Source: Candidatus Rokuibacteriota bacterium | GTDB lineage: Bacteria > Methylomirabilota > Methylomirabilia > Rokubacteriales > CSP1-6 | DNA length: 10,453 nt | NCBI GenBank assembly: GCA_016177555.1 | Contig: JACOVB010000194.1 | Coordinates: 1-10,453 of the forward strand | Reading direction: 5' to 3' | Shown here: piece by piece, positions 1 to 5,745 of the stretch | Position numbering within the stretch: the stretch's first letter is position 1 | Layout of the letters: the number at the start of each line of letters is the position of its first letter | The notes under the pieces: generated by a model | Databases searched by the model: none | What the model was told of the DNA's origin: nothing | What the model saw: only the letters and a program-made list of their open reading frames with translations | Translations under genes and position numbers: made by a program

Positions 1-175
1 CGCCGCGCCGGTTGATCTCCTCGATCGCAAGCTGGTGCCCGGCCAACGCCGGCACGCCGTAGATCGCGCCGCCACCTGTCAGCGGATACATCGCACCGAT
101 GCGAATCGGCTCCTGCGCCGGTGCCTCACCGGCGATCAGCACGCCGACGGCCATGAGCATCAGCAATCGCTTCAT
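1..175 (-). CDS. ABC transporter substrate-binding protein, branched-chain amino acid type (N-terminal part)
   Basis: The 58 visible residues begin with a signal peptide: Lys-Arg, a hydrophobic run, and cleavage expected after APA near residue 20. The mature start PIRIGAMYPLTGG is the usual opening of periplasmic binding proteins of the Leu/Ile/Val type (Peripla_BP_6), which capture small amides, amino acids or organic acids outside the membrane and hand them to LivH/LivM/LivG/LivF-type transporters. The ATG at 175 has a good ribosome binding site, GGAGGAG at 183-189, seven bases upstream. The gene runs off the left edge, so ligand-binding residues cannot be seen. It lies downstream of the SMP-30 and tautomerase genes on the same strand, so its substrate may be what those enzymes process (inference). 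Family call is firm; ligand unknown. Confidence 0.85.
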   Translation of the reverse strand, partial: MKRLLMLMAVGVLIAGEAPAQEPIRIGAMYPLTGGGAIYGVPALAGHQLAIEEINRRG

Positions 176-182
176 AAATCGT

Positions 183-189
183 CTCCTCC
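183..189 (-). promoter_or_regulatory. Ribosome binding site of the substrate-binding protein
   Basis: On the minus strand this reads GGAGGAG, seven bases before the ATG at 175. It fixes the start codon and shows that Shine-Dalgarno-led initiation is used by some genes here, in contrast to the apparently leaderless starts at 1657 and 7103. Confidence 0.7.
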
Positions 190-276
190 GCTTTGTGGGT
201 TTCGGTACGGCAGCCGGCCCGACTGCCGCATCCGGACGCGGTCGCTCGCCGTCCGGCGCACTGGAGCCCGACAGGA

Positions 277-369
277 TCATCGGGCAGCCGACCTTGGACC
301 TGGCTTCTGGGCCTCGGCGGCCAGCGGCAGCGCCAGGCGCCCGGCCAGGAGCATCGTCAGCACGCGCAT
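277..369 (-). pseudogene. Signal-peptide fragment of a secreted (substrate-binding-like) protein, probable remnant
   Basis: A 30-codon reading frame encodes a signal-peptide-like segment: Met-Arg-Val, a hydrophobic stretch interrupted by one Arg, then PLAAEAQKPG. LAAEAQ-type endings are typical where a binding protein of an ABC transporter is cleaved. The frame then stops at TGA (277-279). Shifting frame by one base just before the stop opens a frame that runs on, without a stop, into the substrate-binding gene starting at 175. I read this as the 5' end of a decayed gene for an ABC_sub_bind-like protein, or a truncated copy left by recombination. Its ribosome binding site is excellent but sits 13 bases from the ATG. 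It could instead be a real leader peptide or small secreted peptide; confidence is low. Confidence 0.35.
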
Positions 370-382
370 CGTAATGCCTGAA

Positions 383-390
383 CCTCCTTT
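383..390 (-). promoter_or_regulatory. Near-perfect Shine-Dalgarno sequence ahead of the fragment
   Basis: The minus strand reads AAAGGAGGTT across 381-390, an almost perfect anti-16S complement. It lies between the SMP-30 stop (410) and the ATG at 369. The 13-base spacing is longer than ideal. A match this strong in front of a 30-codon frame is the main reason to think a functional gene once started here. Confidence 0.5.
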
Positions 391-409
391 GATCGCGTGA
401 GGTGCCACG

Positions 410-1297
410 TCAGAAGACCGGCAGGCCAGGGACGAGGACGCGCAGCCGGTAGACCGAGGTGGACGCCGTGATGTACAGGCTCCGGTAATCGGCATCGCCC
501 CAGGCCATGTTGGCCGTGTACTCGGGCACATGGATGACGCCGAGGCACCGGGCCTCCGGGGTGAACACGTGGATGCCTCCCGGCCCGCAGCAGTCGACGT
601 TCCCGACCGAGTCGATCTTCATCCCGTCCGGGGCGCCCGGGCCATCGCCGACGGTCTCGGCCCAGATGCGCCCGCCCGAGAGCCTGCCGTCGGCCTTCAC
701 GTCGAAGACGCGGATGTGCTGGCGGGCCGTGTCGTTGACGAAGAGGCGCCGGCCGTCCACCGAAAAGCAGAGCCCGTTGGGCAGGGCGAGATCGTCCACC
801 AGGAGGATCGGGCTCTGCGGGTCGGCACCCACGCGGTAGACCCCCTGGAAGGGTAGCTCCTGCTCGCGCTTGACGCCGTAGTACTCGGCCCGGCCGTACG
901 GCGGGTCGCTGAAGTAGATGCCGCCATCGGCGGCGCAGACGATGTCGTTGGGGCTGTTGAGCTGCTTGCCCTGGTAATGCGTCGCCAGCGGCGCGATGCG
1001 CCCGTCGGCCCCCGTGCAGGACACCTGGCTCGAGGCGTGCTCGCAGGCCAGGAGCCGCCCCTGGCGGTCCCACGTCAGGCCGTTGGACATGTTGCACGGC
1101 TTGCGGAACGTGGTCACGCCGTCCTGCGCCGACCAGCGCCGCAGGTGGTCGCCCGGCATATCGCTCCAGAGGAGGTAGTGATCCCGCGGATGCCAGAGAG
1201 GGCCCTCGGTGAAGAGGCAGCCGGTCGCGATGCGGTCGAAGGCGACCTCCGACCCAACGACGGCGGCGAGCCGGGGGTCGCGGGCCTCCAGGCTCAC
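410..1297 (-). CDS. SMP-30/gluconolactonase/LRE family hydrolase
   Basis: A 295-residue protein of the six-bladed SMP-30 propeller family, metal-dependent lactonases that open sugar or other lactones. The metal ligands expected for the family are in place: Glu31 (TEGPLW), Asn174 (LPNG) and Asp224 (PDGMKID). The substrate-side Asn is likely Asn117 (NSPND). Blade sequences such as GGIYFSDPPYG and DGRRLFVND recur in order. The length is normal and no signal peptide is seen, so it should act in the cytoplasm. The GTG start at 1297 overlaps the stop of the upstream tautomerase gene in a GTGA quartet, so translation is probably coupled. Paired with a tautomerase and a transporter protein, it fits a small catabolic operon. 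The lactone it hydrolyses cannot be told from sequence; annotations of this family as gluconolactonase are often too specific. Confidence 0.88.
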   Translation of the reverse strand: MSLEARDPRLAAVVGSEVAFDRIATGCLFTEGPLWHPRDHYLLWSDMPGDHLRRWSAQDGVTTFRKPCNMSNGLTWDRQGRLLACEHASSQVSCTGADGRIAPLATHYQGKQLNSPNDIVCAADGGIYFSDPPYGRAEYYGVKREQELPFQGVYRVGADPQSPILLVDDLALPNGLCFSVDGRRLFVNDTARQHIRVFDVKADGRLSGGRIWAETVGDGPGAPDGMKIDSVGNVDCCGPGGIHVFTPEARCLGVIHVPEYTANMAWGDADYRSLYITASTSVYRLRVLVPGLPVF

Positions 1298-1485
1298 TTT
1301 CTCATCCGGTCCCCGGGCCTCCCGGCGACGTACCAGTCCGGCGGGTCGATCTCCTCGATGATCACCCAGATGGCCTCGCGCGGCACCTGGGCCACCTCCG
1401 AGATGGCGTCGGTCACCCGCCGCGCGATCTCATCCTTCCGCTCCTTGCCGTGCCCCGCGTAGATCCGGATGTTCACGAATGGCAT
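1294..1485 (-). CDS. 4-oxalocrotonate tautomerase-like protein
   Basis: A 63-residue protein, exactly the size of the small 4-oxalocrotonate tautomerase subunits. Pro2 follows the initiator Met and would become the catalytic N-terminal proline after Met removal (MPFVNIRIYAG). The middle has the usual amphipathic helix (DEIARRVTDAISEVAQVP), then the strand IWVIIEEI and the Trp-containing tail (PPDWYVAG). Family members form hexamers and move double bonds in enol/keto acids, or act on related unsaturated acids. The ATG at 1485 is preceded by GGGGGAGG four bases upstream. It is the first gene of a minus-strand unit and overlaps the SMP-30 gene by four bases. Its actual substrate is unknown; many members of this family are promiscuous. 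Confidence 0.85.
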   Translation of the reverse strand: MPFVNIRIYAGHGKERKDEIARRVTDAISEVAQVPREAIWVIIEEIDPPDWYVAGRPGDRMRK

Positions 1486-1542
1486 CGCGCCTCCCCCTAT
1501 GTGCCGACGGAGCAGTGAGCTGTCCGGACCGAAAGTCCCGCG

Positions 1543-1572
1543 AGACTAGCACGCGGGCGGCTCCCGTCGCAA
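1543..1572 (-). promoter_or_regulatory. Candidate promoter for the tautomerase operon
   Basis: On the minus strand a -35-like TTGCGA (1567-1572) is followed after 18 bases by TAGTCT (1543-1548), with an extended TGC just before the -10. Transcription would begin near 1536, giving about 50 bases of leader before the ATG at 1485. The match to consensus is partial, so this is a candidate only. The -10 with its TGC extension resembles the one of the divergent nuclease gene (TGCTATGCT). Confidence 0.35.
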
Positions 1573-1606
1573 GGGTCCGGAACCGCCCGGGCACAGCGCG
1601 CCGCGT

Positions 1607-1643
1607 CAGGAGGCGGAGCCGCCCCCGCGGGGGCCCGCTCCTG
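1607..1643. promoter_or_regulatory. GC-rich dyad in the divergent promoter region
   Basis: An imperfect inverted repeat has outer arms CAGGAG (1607-1612) and CTCCTG (1638-1643) and a perfect inner palindrome CCCCCGCGGGGG (1622-1633). It lies directly upstream of, and its last two bases overlap, the extended -10 of the nuclease gene, between two divergent genes. Position and symmetry fit an operator. In DNA this GC-rich, such dyads also occur by chance, so the role is not proven. Confidence 0.3.
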
Positions 1644-1650
1644 CTATGCT
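1642..1650 (+). promoter_or_regulatory. Extended -10 box of the nuclease gene (leaderless start)
   Basis: TGCTATGCT carries the TGn extension and a -10-like TATGCT hexamer (1645-1650). The GTG start codon lies at 1657, six bases after the hexamer, where transcription itself should begin. No Shine-Dalgarno sequence fits in that space. The transcript is therefore probably leaderless. No -35 is evident, as often with extended -10 promoters. Confidence 0.45.
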
Positions 1651-1656
1651 GGGCCC

Positions 1657-2598
1657 GTGGCCGACCTCGTCAACGAGCTGTCGTGGTCCCGCACCCGGGA
1701 CAATATCTTCCAGGAGTGCCGTCGCCGCTACTACTTCCACTACTACGGCGCCTGGGGCGGATGGGACCAGACCGGGGACCCGGCGACGCGCGTTCTCTAC
1801 GTCCTCAAGCAGCTCGGGACGCGGCAGATGTGGGCGGGGCGACTCGTCCACGAGGCCGTGGAGCGCGCGCTCTTGGCCCTCCGCGACGGCTACGCGCTCT
1901 CCGAGGCCTCGCTCATCGAGGACACGGTGCGCCAGATGCGCGAGGAGTGGAAGGGCTCGCGCGACGGGGTGTACCGGCAGACCCCCAAGCGGACAGGGCT
2001 CTTCGAGCACGAGTACGCGGTGCCGATCAAGGATGCCGAGTGGAGAGCCCTCCGCGACAACGTGGTCCGGTGCCTTCGCAATTTCCACCGGCTGCCGCTC
2101 CTCGGCGAGATCAAGCGCGCCCCCACCGACCGCTGGATCCTCATCGAGGACATCGGCTCCTTCCCCTTCGAGGGCACGCTGGTCTACGCCGCGCCCGACT
2201 TCGGCTACTGGAACGAGGCGGGGCGGCTCCAGCTCGTGGACTGGAAGACGGGTGGCAACGGCAACAACGTGGCGCTCCAGCTCGGCGGCTATGCGCTGTA
2301 CGCGCTGGAGGTCCTGGGGGTGACGCCCGAGCGCGTGGACCTCCTGGAGGTCAACCTGCGTGAGGGGCGCGTGACGCCCCACCCCTGCGACGAGGCGATC
2401 CTCGAGCGCGTGCGGGAGCACATCCGGCTGTCGGTGCGGGCCATGAGGGCGTATCTGAAGGACCCTGCGCTCAACCTGGCCGAGCCTGAGGACTTCGAGA
2501 AGGCCGAGGATCTCCGGCTCTGCCGCTGGTGCAACTTCCGGGCGGTGTGCCGTCCGGAGCTGCCGCCCTTCGCGGCCGTCGAGCCGGCCCTGCCATGA
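1657..2598 (+). CDS. PD-(D/E)XK (RecB-family) nuclease with four-cysteine Fe-S signature
   Basis: A 313-residue stand-alone nuclease of the RecB/AddB/Cas4 superfamily. The motifs come in order: Cys21 in the opening QECRRRYY; His65 in GRLVHEAVE; Asp181 in the strand ending AAPDFGY; Asp195-Trp-Lys197 (LQLVDWKTG), the D-xK catalytic pair; Gln208-x3-Tyr212 (QLGGY); and a C-terminal CxxCx5C, Cys289, Cys292 and Cys298. One early and three late cysteines are the pattern that binds a 4Fe-4S cluster in AddB, Cas4 and Dna2. The metal-dependent core should cut DNA ends or flaps. No helicase domain is attached and no cas genes are nearby, so the partner is unknown. The start is GTG, six bases after a -10 box. 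The stop overlaps the HAD gene by ATGA, suggesting coupled translation. Confidence 0.85.
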   Translation: MADLVNELSWSRTRDNIFQECRRRYYFHYYGAWGGWDQTGDPATRVLYVLKQLGTRQMWAGRLVHEAVERALLALRDGYALSEASLIEDTVRQMREEWKGSRDGVYRQTPKRTGLFEHEYAVPIKDAEWRALRDNVVRCLRNFHRLPLLGEIKRAPTDRWILIEDIGSFPFEGTLVYAAPDFGYWNEAGRLQLVDWKTGGNGNNVALQLGGYALYALEVLGVTPERVDLLEVNLREGRVTPHPCDEAILERVREHIRLSVRAMRAYLKDPALNLAEPEDFEKAEDLRLCRWCNFRAVCRPELPPFAAVEPALP

Positions 2599-3299
2599 GG
2601 GCGCTCCTGGCGGATCTCGACGACACGATCCTCGACTACTCGGGGGGCGCCGCCGCCTCGTGGGAGGAGGCCTGCACCGGCGCCGCCGGACCCGCGGGCA
2701 TCGACCCTGGGCCCCTGGTGGCCGCCGTGGTGGCGACGCGACGCTGGTTCTGGGGGGACCCCGAGCGCCACCGGCGGGAGCGGGTGGACATGCCGGGGGC
2801 CTGGCGGAAGATCGCCGCGCACGCCCTGGAGAGCCTCGGGCTGCCCGCCCATCCGCTCGCCGCCGCGATCGCGGAGGACTTCGCGGCTCGCCGACGGGCG
2901 GCACTCTGCCTCCTGCCGGGCGCGCTGGAGGCCCTGGCCCAGCTCCGGCAGCGTGGGGTACCGCTCGCCCTGGTCACCAACGGTGATTCCTCGCAGCAGC
3001 GCGAGAAGATCGAGCGCTTCGACCTGGCGCGCTTCTTCCGTGTCATCGTCATCGAGGGAGAGTTCGGCGCGGGCAAGCCGGACGAGGCCGTGTACCGCCA
3101 CGCCCTCGCCGCCCTGGGCGCGCCCGCCAGGGACAGCTGGATGGTCGGCGACAACCTCGAGTGGGACGTGGCGGGCCCGCAGCGTCTGGGTCTCCGCGCG
3201 GCGTGGGTGGACGGGACCGGCCGCGGGCTCCCCGCCGGCAGCCCGGTGCGCCCGGACCGGGTCCTGCGTTCCTTCAGAGAGGTGCTCCAGCCCGGCTGA
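2595..3299 (+). CDS. HAD-superfamily hydrolase (phosphatase)
   Basis: A 234-residue member of the haloacid dehalogenase superfamily, subfamily I with a helical cap between motifs I and II. The four motifs are visible: Asp7 and Asp9 in DLDDT (nucleophile and acid/base), Thr128 in LVTNGD, Lys161 in GAGKPD, and Asp186/Asp191 in GDNLEWD (magnesium binding). The cap spans roughly residues 15-100. Such proteins are usually soluble phosphatases for sugar phosphates, nucleotides or similar metabolites (YjjG and N-acylneuraminate-9-phosphatase are relatives of this kind), but the substrate cannot be told here. I chose the ATG at 2595 because it forms an ATGA overlap with the nuclease stop and puts the nucleophile at the normal distance from the N-terminus. 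No Shine-Dalgarno is seen, so translation is likely coupled to the nuclease gene. Confidence 0.88.
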   Translation: MRALLADLDDTILDYSGGAAASWEEACTGAAGPAGIDPGPLVAAVVATRRWFWGDPERHRRERVDMPGAWRKIAAHALESLGLPAHPLAAAIAEDFAARRRAALCLLPGALEALAQLRQRGVPLALVTNGDSSQQREKIERFDLARFFRVIVIEGEFGAGKPDEAVYRHALAALGAPARDSWMVGDNLEWDVAGPQRLGLRAAWVDGTGRGLPAGSPVRPDRVLRSFREVLQPG

Positions 3300-3423
3300 C
3301 GCGCGGCGGTAGGATGCCCTTGCGTCTCCCCCGGCAGGGGGGGACGATGCCGGCAGCGGATCCCGTCAACCGACATGTGCAGGGGGCAGTGGGGCCGGCG
3401 GTGAGGCCGGCGGGAGGTGCCCG
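3300..3423 (+). promoter_or_regulatory. Structured leader ahead of the cytidylate-kinase-like gene
   Basis: This gap can form alternative hairpins. TCCCCC pairs with GGGGGA around the loop GGCA (about 3327-3343). Alternatively CCGGCA (3331-3336) pairs with the TGCCGG starting at 3349. A -10-like TAGGAT lies at 3310-3315. A tandem direct repeat GGCCGGCGG (3393-3401 and 3405-3413, separated by TGA) ends in the ribosome binding site GGGAGGTG (3412-3419). The first hairpin may end transcription of the HAD gene. A short frame from 3347 ends in a TGA overlapping the ATG at 3424. No known riboswitch class is recognised. Confidence 0.3.
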
Positions 3424-4242
3424 ATGAGCATCGTGGCCATATCCCAGACCCTCGGCAGCCTGGGCGAGGAGATCGGTCGTCAGCTCGCCCAGACCCTGTC
3501 CTGGCAATGCGCGGACAGGGAGATCATCCTCGAGGCCGCCAGCCGGTTCGGCGAGGGCGTGATGACCCTCGAGCACTTCACGGAGGAGAAGCCGAGCCTC
3601 TGGGAGCGCTTCAGCGACACGCATCACCGGTACCAGACCTTCGTCGAGACCATCATCCTGGAGATGGCGGCGCGCGACAACCTGGTCATCTCGGGCCGCG
3701 GCTCGTCCCTGGTGCTGCGCCGGGTCCGGCACGCGCTGAAGGTCCGGGTCATCGCGCCCGAGCTGCTCCGGGCCCGCCGCATCGAGGTGCGGCAGGGGCT
3801 GACGGCAGAGGCCGCCGAGCACCTCGTGCGGCAGAGCGACCGGGAGCGCGCGGCCCGCCTCAAGTTCCTCTTCCACGTGGACTGGGAGGACCCGCTGCTC
3901 TACGACATGACGCTCAACACCGAGCGCGTGGACGTGGAGGAGGCCTGCCACCTCGTCCGGGAGCTGCTGGTCAGCGAGCGGTTCCGTCCGACGGCCGAGT
4001 CGCTCGCCGAGGTCGGCGACCTGAGTCTGGCCGCGCGCGCCCGCGCCACGCTCATGACGAATCCCGAGACGCGGCGTCTCGCCCTCGGTATCACGTGCCG
4101 GGACGGCTGGCTGACCGTGAGCGGAGGTGTGGACCGGGAGCAGCAGCGGAAGACGGTCGAGGAGGCGCTGGCCGGGATCCCGGGCGCGAGGGGGGTGCAG
4201 AACGAGGTGATCGTGACCGCGCCCGCCATGGCGCGCCTCTAG
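3424..4242 (+). CDS. Cytidylate-kinase-like protein fused to a BON domain
   Basis: A 272-residue two-part protein. Residues 1-185 resemble the cytidylate-kinase-like family (Cytidylate_kin_2): an opening strand SIVAISQ, a phosphate-loop position GSLGEEIG (11-18), then VISGRGSS (88-95) and an Arg-rich lid region (RQSDRERAARLKF, 136-148). The loop has Glu-Glu where a classic P-loop has Gly-Lys, so ordinary nucleotide kinase activity is doubtful; related proteins of this family also deviate here. Residues about 200-264 form a BON domain (LALGITCRDGWLTVSGGV, then VEEALAGIPGARGVQNEVIV), a module found in periplasmic and membrane-associated proteins that bind lipid or other ligands. No signal peptide or membrane segment is present. 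The ATG at 3424 is preceded by GGGAGGTG. Real substrate and role are unknown; it may sense a nucleotide instead of phosphorylating it. Confidence 0.75.
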   Translation: MSIVAISQTLGSLGEEIGRQLAQTLSWQCADREIILEAASRFGEGVMTLEHFTEEKPSLWERFSDTHHRYQTFVETIILEMAARDNLVISGRGSSLVLRRVRHALKVRVIAPELLRARRIEVRQGLTAEAAEHLVRQSDRERAARLKFLFHVDWEDPLLYDMTLNTERVDVEEACHLVRELLVSERFRPTAESLAEVGDLSLAARARATLMTNPETRRLALGITCRDGWLTVSGGVDREQQRKTVEEALAGIPGARGVQNEVIVTAPAMARL

Positions 4243-4368
4243 CAGGCCGCTGAACAAGGCCCATCTGCGGCGTTGGCGCCCTCGGCCGCACGCTCAACGT
4301 ACAGAGAGTACGCCTCGCGTGCGGCCGTCGGGTGCCGCCTTGCATCTGGACCTTCTTGAGCGGCCTGC
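4242..4368. repeat. 127-base palindromic intergenic repeat (MITE-like or REP-like)
   Basis: The sequence folds on itself along its whole length. The outer arms GCAGGCCGCT (4242-4251) and AGCGGCCTGC (4359-4368) pair perfectly. The middle arms CGGCCGCACGC (4283-4293) and GCGTGCGGCCG (4317-4327) pair over 11 bases. The tip CGTAC/GTACG (4298-4302 and 4308-4312) closes on the loop AGAGA. Other stretches pair with mismatches. The left end overlaps the TAG stop of the cytidylate-kinase-like gene. I recall similar palindromes, ending in TTTTTCAGCAGCCTG-like arms, as dispersed repeats in environmental genomes, but cannot confirm copies here. It lies between convergent genes and could end transcription from both sides, although it has no T-tract. 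A further small hairpin follows at once. Confidence 0.65.
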
Positions 4369-4389
4369 GGAATTTCTCCGCATCCTGCT
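4366..4389. repeat. Small hairpin and outer CCTGCT end of the palindromic repeat
   Basis: TGCGGA (4366-4371) and TCCGCA (4377-4382) form a perfect six-base stem around ATTTC. The CCTGCT at 4384-4389 is the reverse complement of AGCAGG at 4241-4246, the left end of the large palindrome, so the element may really extend over 4241-4389 with the hairpin inserted near its right end. It is 15 bases beyond the stop of the M16 gene and may help to end that transcript. Confidence 0.4.
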
Positions 4390-4404
4390 GGAGGCCGGGG
4401 CGGG

Positions 4405-5745
4405 TCAGCGGGCGGGGGGCCGAACGACCACCGTGCGCAGCGTCGACAGGTAGCGTCGGGCCACGCGCTGAACGTCCGCCGGCGTCACCCGCCGCACCGC
4501 CGTCACGTAGCCGTCGAGGAACTCGTGGCCCACGCCTGCCGTCTCGAAGGCGGCCAGGTACCAGGCCTGGCGCGCGTTGGTGCGGCGATCCATCGCCAGG
4601 TTGCCCAGGAGGTACGCCTTGGCGACGCGCAGCTCCTCCTCCGACACCGGCTCCTGCTGGATCCGCCGCAGCTCGCGCAGCAGCGCGGCCTCCGACCTCT
4701 CCAGGTTCTCCGGCGCCGTCCCGATCTGCGCGAGGATGTAGCTCCGGTCCGCGCGCGTGGGGTAGAGGATCCCGGTCGTGTAGGCCAGCCCCTGCTTGTC
4801 GCGTAGCTCCGAGAAGAACCGCCCGGCCATCCCCCCGCCGAGCACCGTGCTGAGCACCTTCACGGCCGCATGGTCGGGGTCCGTGAGCGCCGGTGCGAGC
4901 CCACCTGCCAGGATCTGCGCCTGCGCCCCCGCCACCTCGAGGACTTCCCTGGCGCCGGACGGGACCGGCAGGGCCGCCGGGGAGAGCGGGGGCGCCGGGG
5001 CCGCCTGCGCGCCGCCGAAGAGCCGCTCCGCGTGCGCCGCGACCTCTGGCGCCTTCACGCGGCCGCTGACGGCCAGCACCATCTGCCCCGGCACGTAGTG
5101 GAGGCGGTAATGCGCCCGGAGCGTCACCTGGTCCAGCCGCTCCACGCTCTCCCTGAGGCCAAGCGGATTCCAGGCATAGCCGTGGTCGCCGAAGAGGCGC
5201 GCCGACAGCGCGTCCAGCCCCGCGTCGTAGGGCTTGTCGCCGCGGTTCCGGATCTGCCGCAGGAGGAAGTCGCGCACGGCCCGGGTCGTGCCCTCGTGCA
5301 GCGTCGGGCGGAGCGCGATGTCGGCCACCAGCTCGAGCATCTCGACCCAGTGGCGGGACAGCGCCGTGGCCGCGATCTCCGAGAAGTCCACGTCCCCGTA
5401 GGCGTCGATGCTCCCGCCCATGCGGTCGGCGGCCTCCACGATCTGGCCGCCGTCCAGCCTGGCCGTACCCCGCACCACCATGAGCTGGAGGAGGTTGGAG
5501 ATCCCGGCATTCTCCCGCGTCTCCCAGCGCGTGCCCATGCGCACCCCGAGCGAGATGGCCACCACGGGCGCCGTGGGGTTCTCGCGCGCGAGCACCGTCA
5601 GCCCGTTGGCGAGCCTCACGCGCGCGACGGCCGGCCCCTGCCCCTGCGCTGCCGCCGGCACGGGCCCCAGGAGCGCCAGCAGGGCGAGCAGGATCGTGGC
5701 GACCCGGAGCCCGGGGGGGCGGAGGGGCGGACGGGCCGCGCTCAC
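4405..5745 (-). CDS. M16 peptidase family protein, non-catalytic subunit
   Basis: A 446-residue M16 (pitrilysin-like) protein with a signal peptide: Arg-rich start, hydrophobic run ATILLALLALLG, and likely cleavage near residue 33 after AAA. It has the two-lobe M16 layout. Where the zinc motif HxxEH should stand, the protein reads NLLQL (Asn84, Gln87, Leu88 replace His, Glu, His), so it cannot bind the catalytic zinc. In the C-terminal lobe it keeps the Arg/Tyr pair, Arg315 and Tyr322 in ELRDKQGLAY, which holds the substrate in active/inactive M16 heterodimers. The upstream gene shows the reverse pattern, so the two should form one enzyme in or facing the periplasm. The GTG start at 5745 overlaps the upstream stop by GTGA, with AAAGG four bases before it. 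Substrate is unknown. Confidence 0.88.
   Translation of the reverse strand: MSAARPPLRPPGLRVATILLALLALLGPVPAAAQGQGPAVARVRLANGLTVLARENPTAPVVAISLGVRMGTRWETRENAGISNLLQLMVVRGTARLDGGQIVEAADRMGGSIDAYGDVDFSEIAATALSRHWVEMLELVADIALRPTLHEGTTRAVRDFLLRQIRNRGDKPYDAGLDALSARLFGDHGYAWNPLGLRESVERLDQVTLRAHYRLHYVPGQMVLAVSGRVKAPEVAAHAERLFGGAQAAPAPPLSPAALPVPSGAREVLEVAGAQAQILAGGLAPALTDPDHAAVKVLSTVLGGGMAGRFFSELRDKQGLAYTTGILYPTRADRSYILAQIGTAPENLERSEAALLRELRRIQQEPVSEEELRVAKAYLLGNLAMDRRTNARQAWYLAAFETAGVGHEFLDGYVTAVRRVTPADVQRVARRYLSTLRTVVVRPPAR

Noticed and set aside
1657..2598. Nuclease considered as Cas4 of a CRISPR system
   Set aside because: No repeat-spacer array or other cas gene is present, and the protein is longer than usual Cas4. 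The cysteine pattern is shared with AddB and Dna2 nucleases.
1606..2904. A 432-codon open frame on the minus strand opposite the nuclease and HAD genes
   Set aside because: Low-complexity composition and no domain, whereas the plus-strand genes show complete catalytic motifs.
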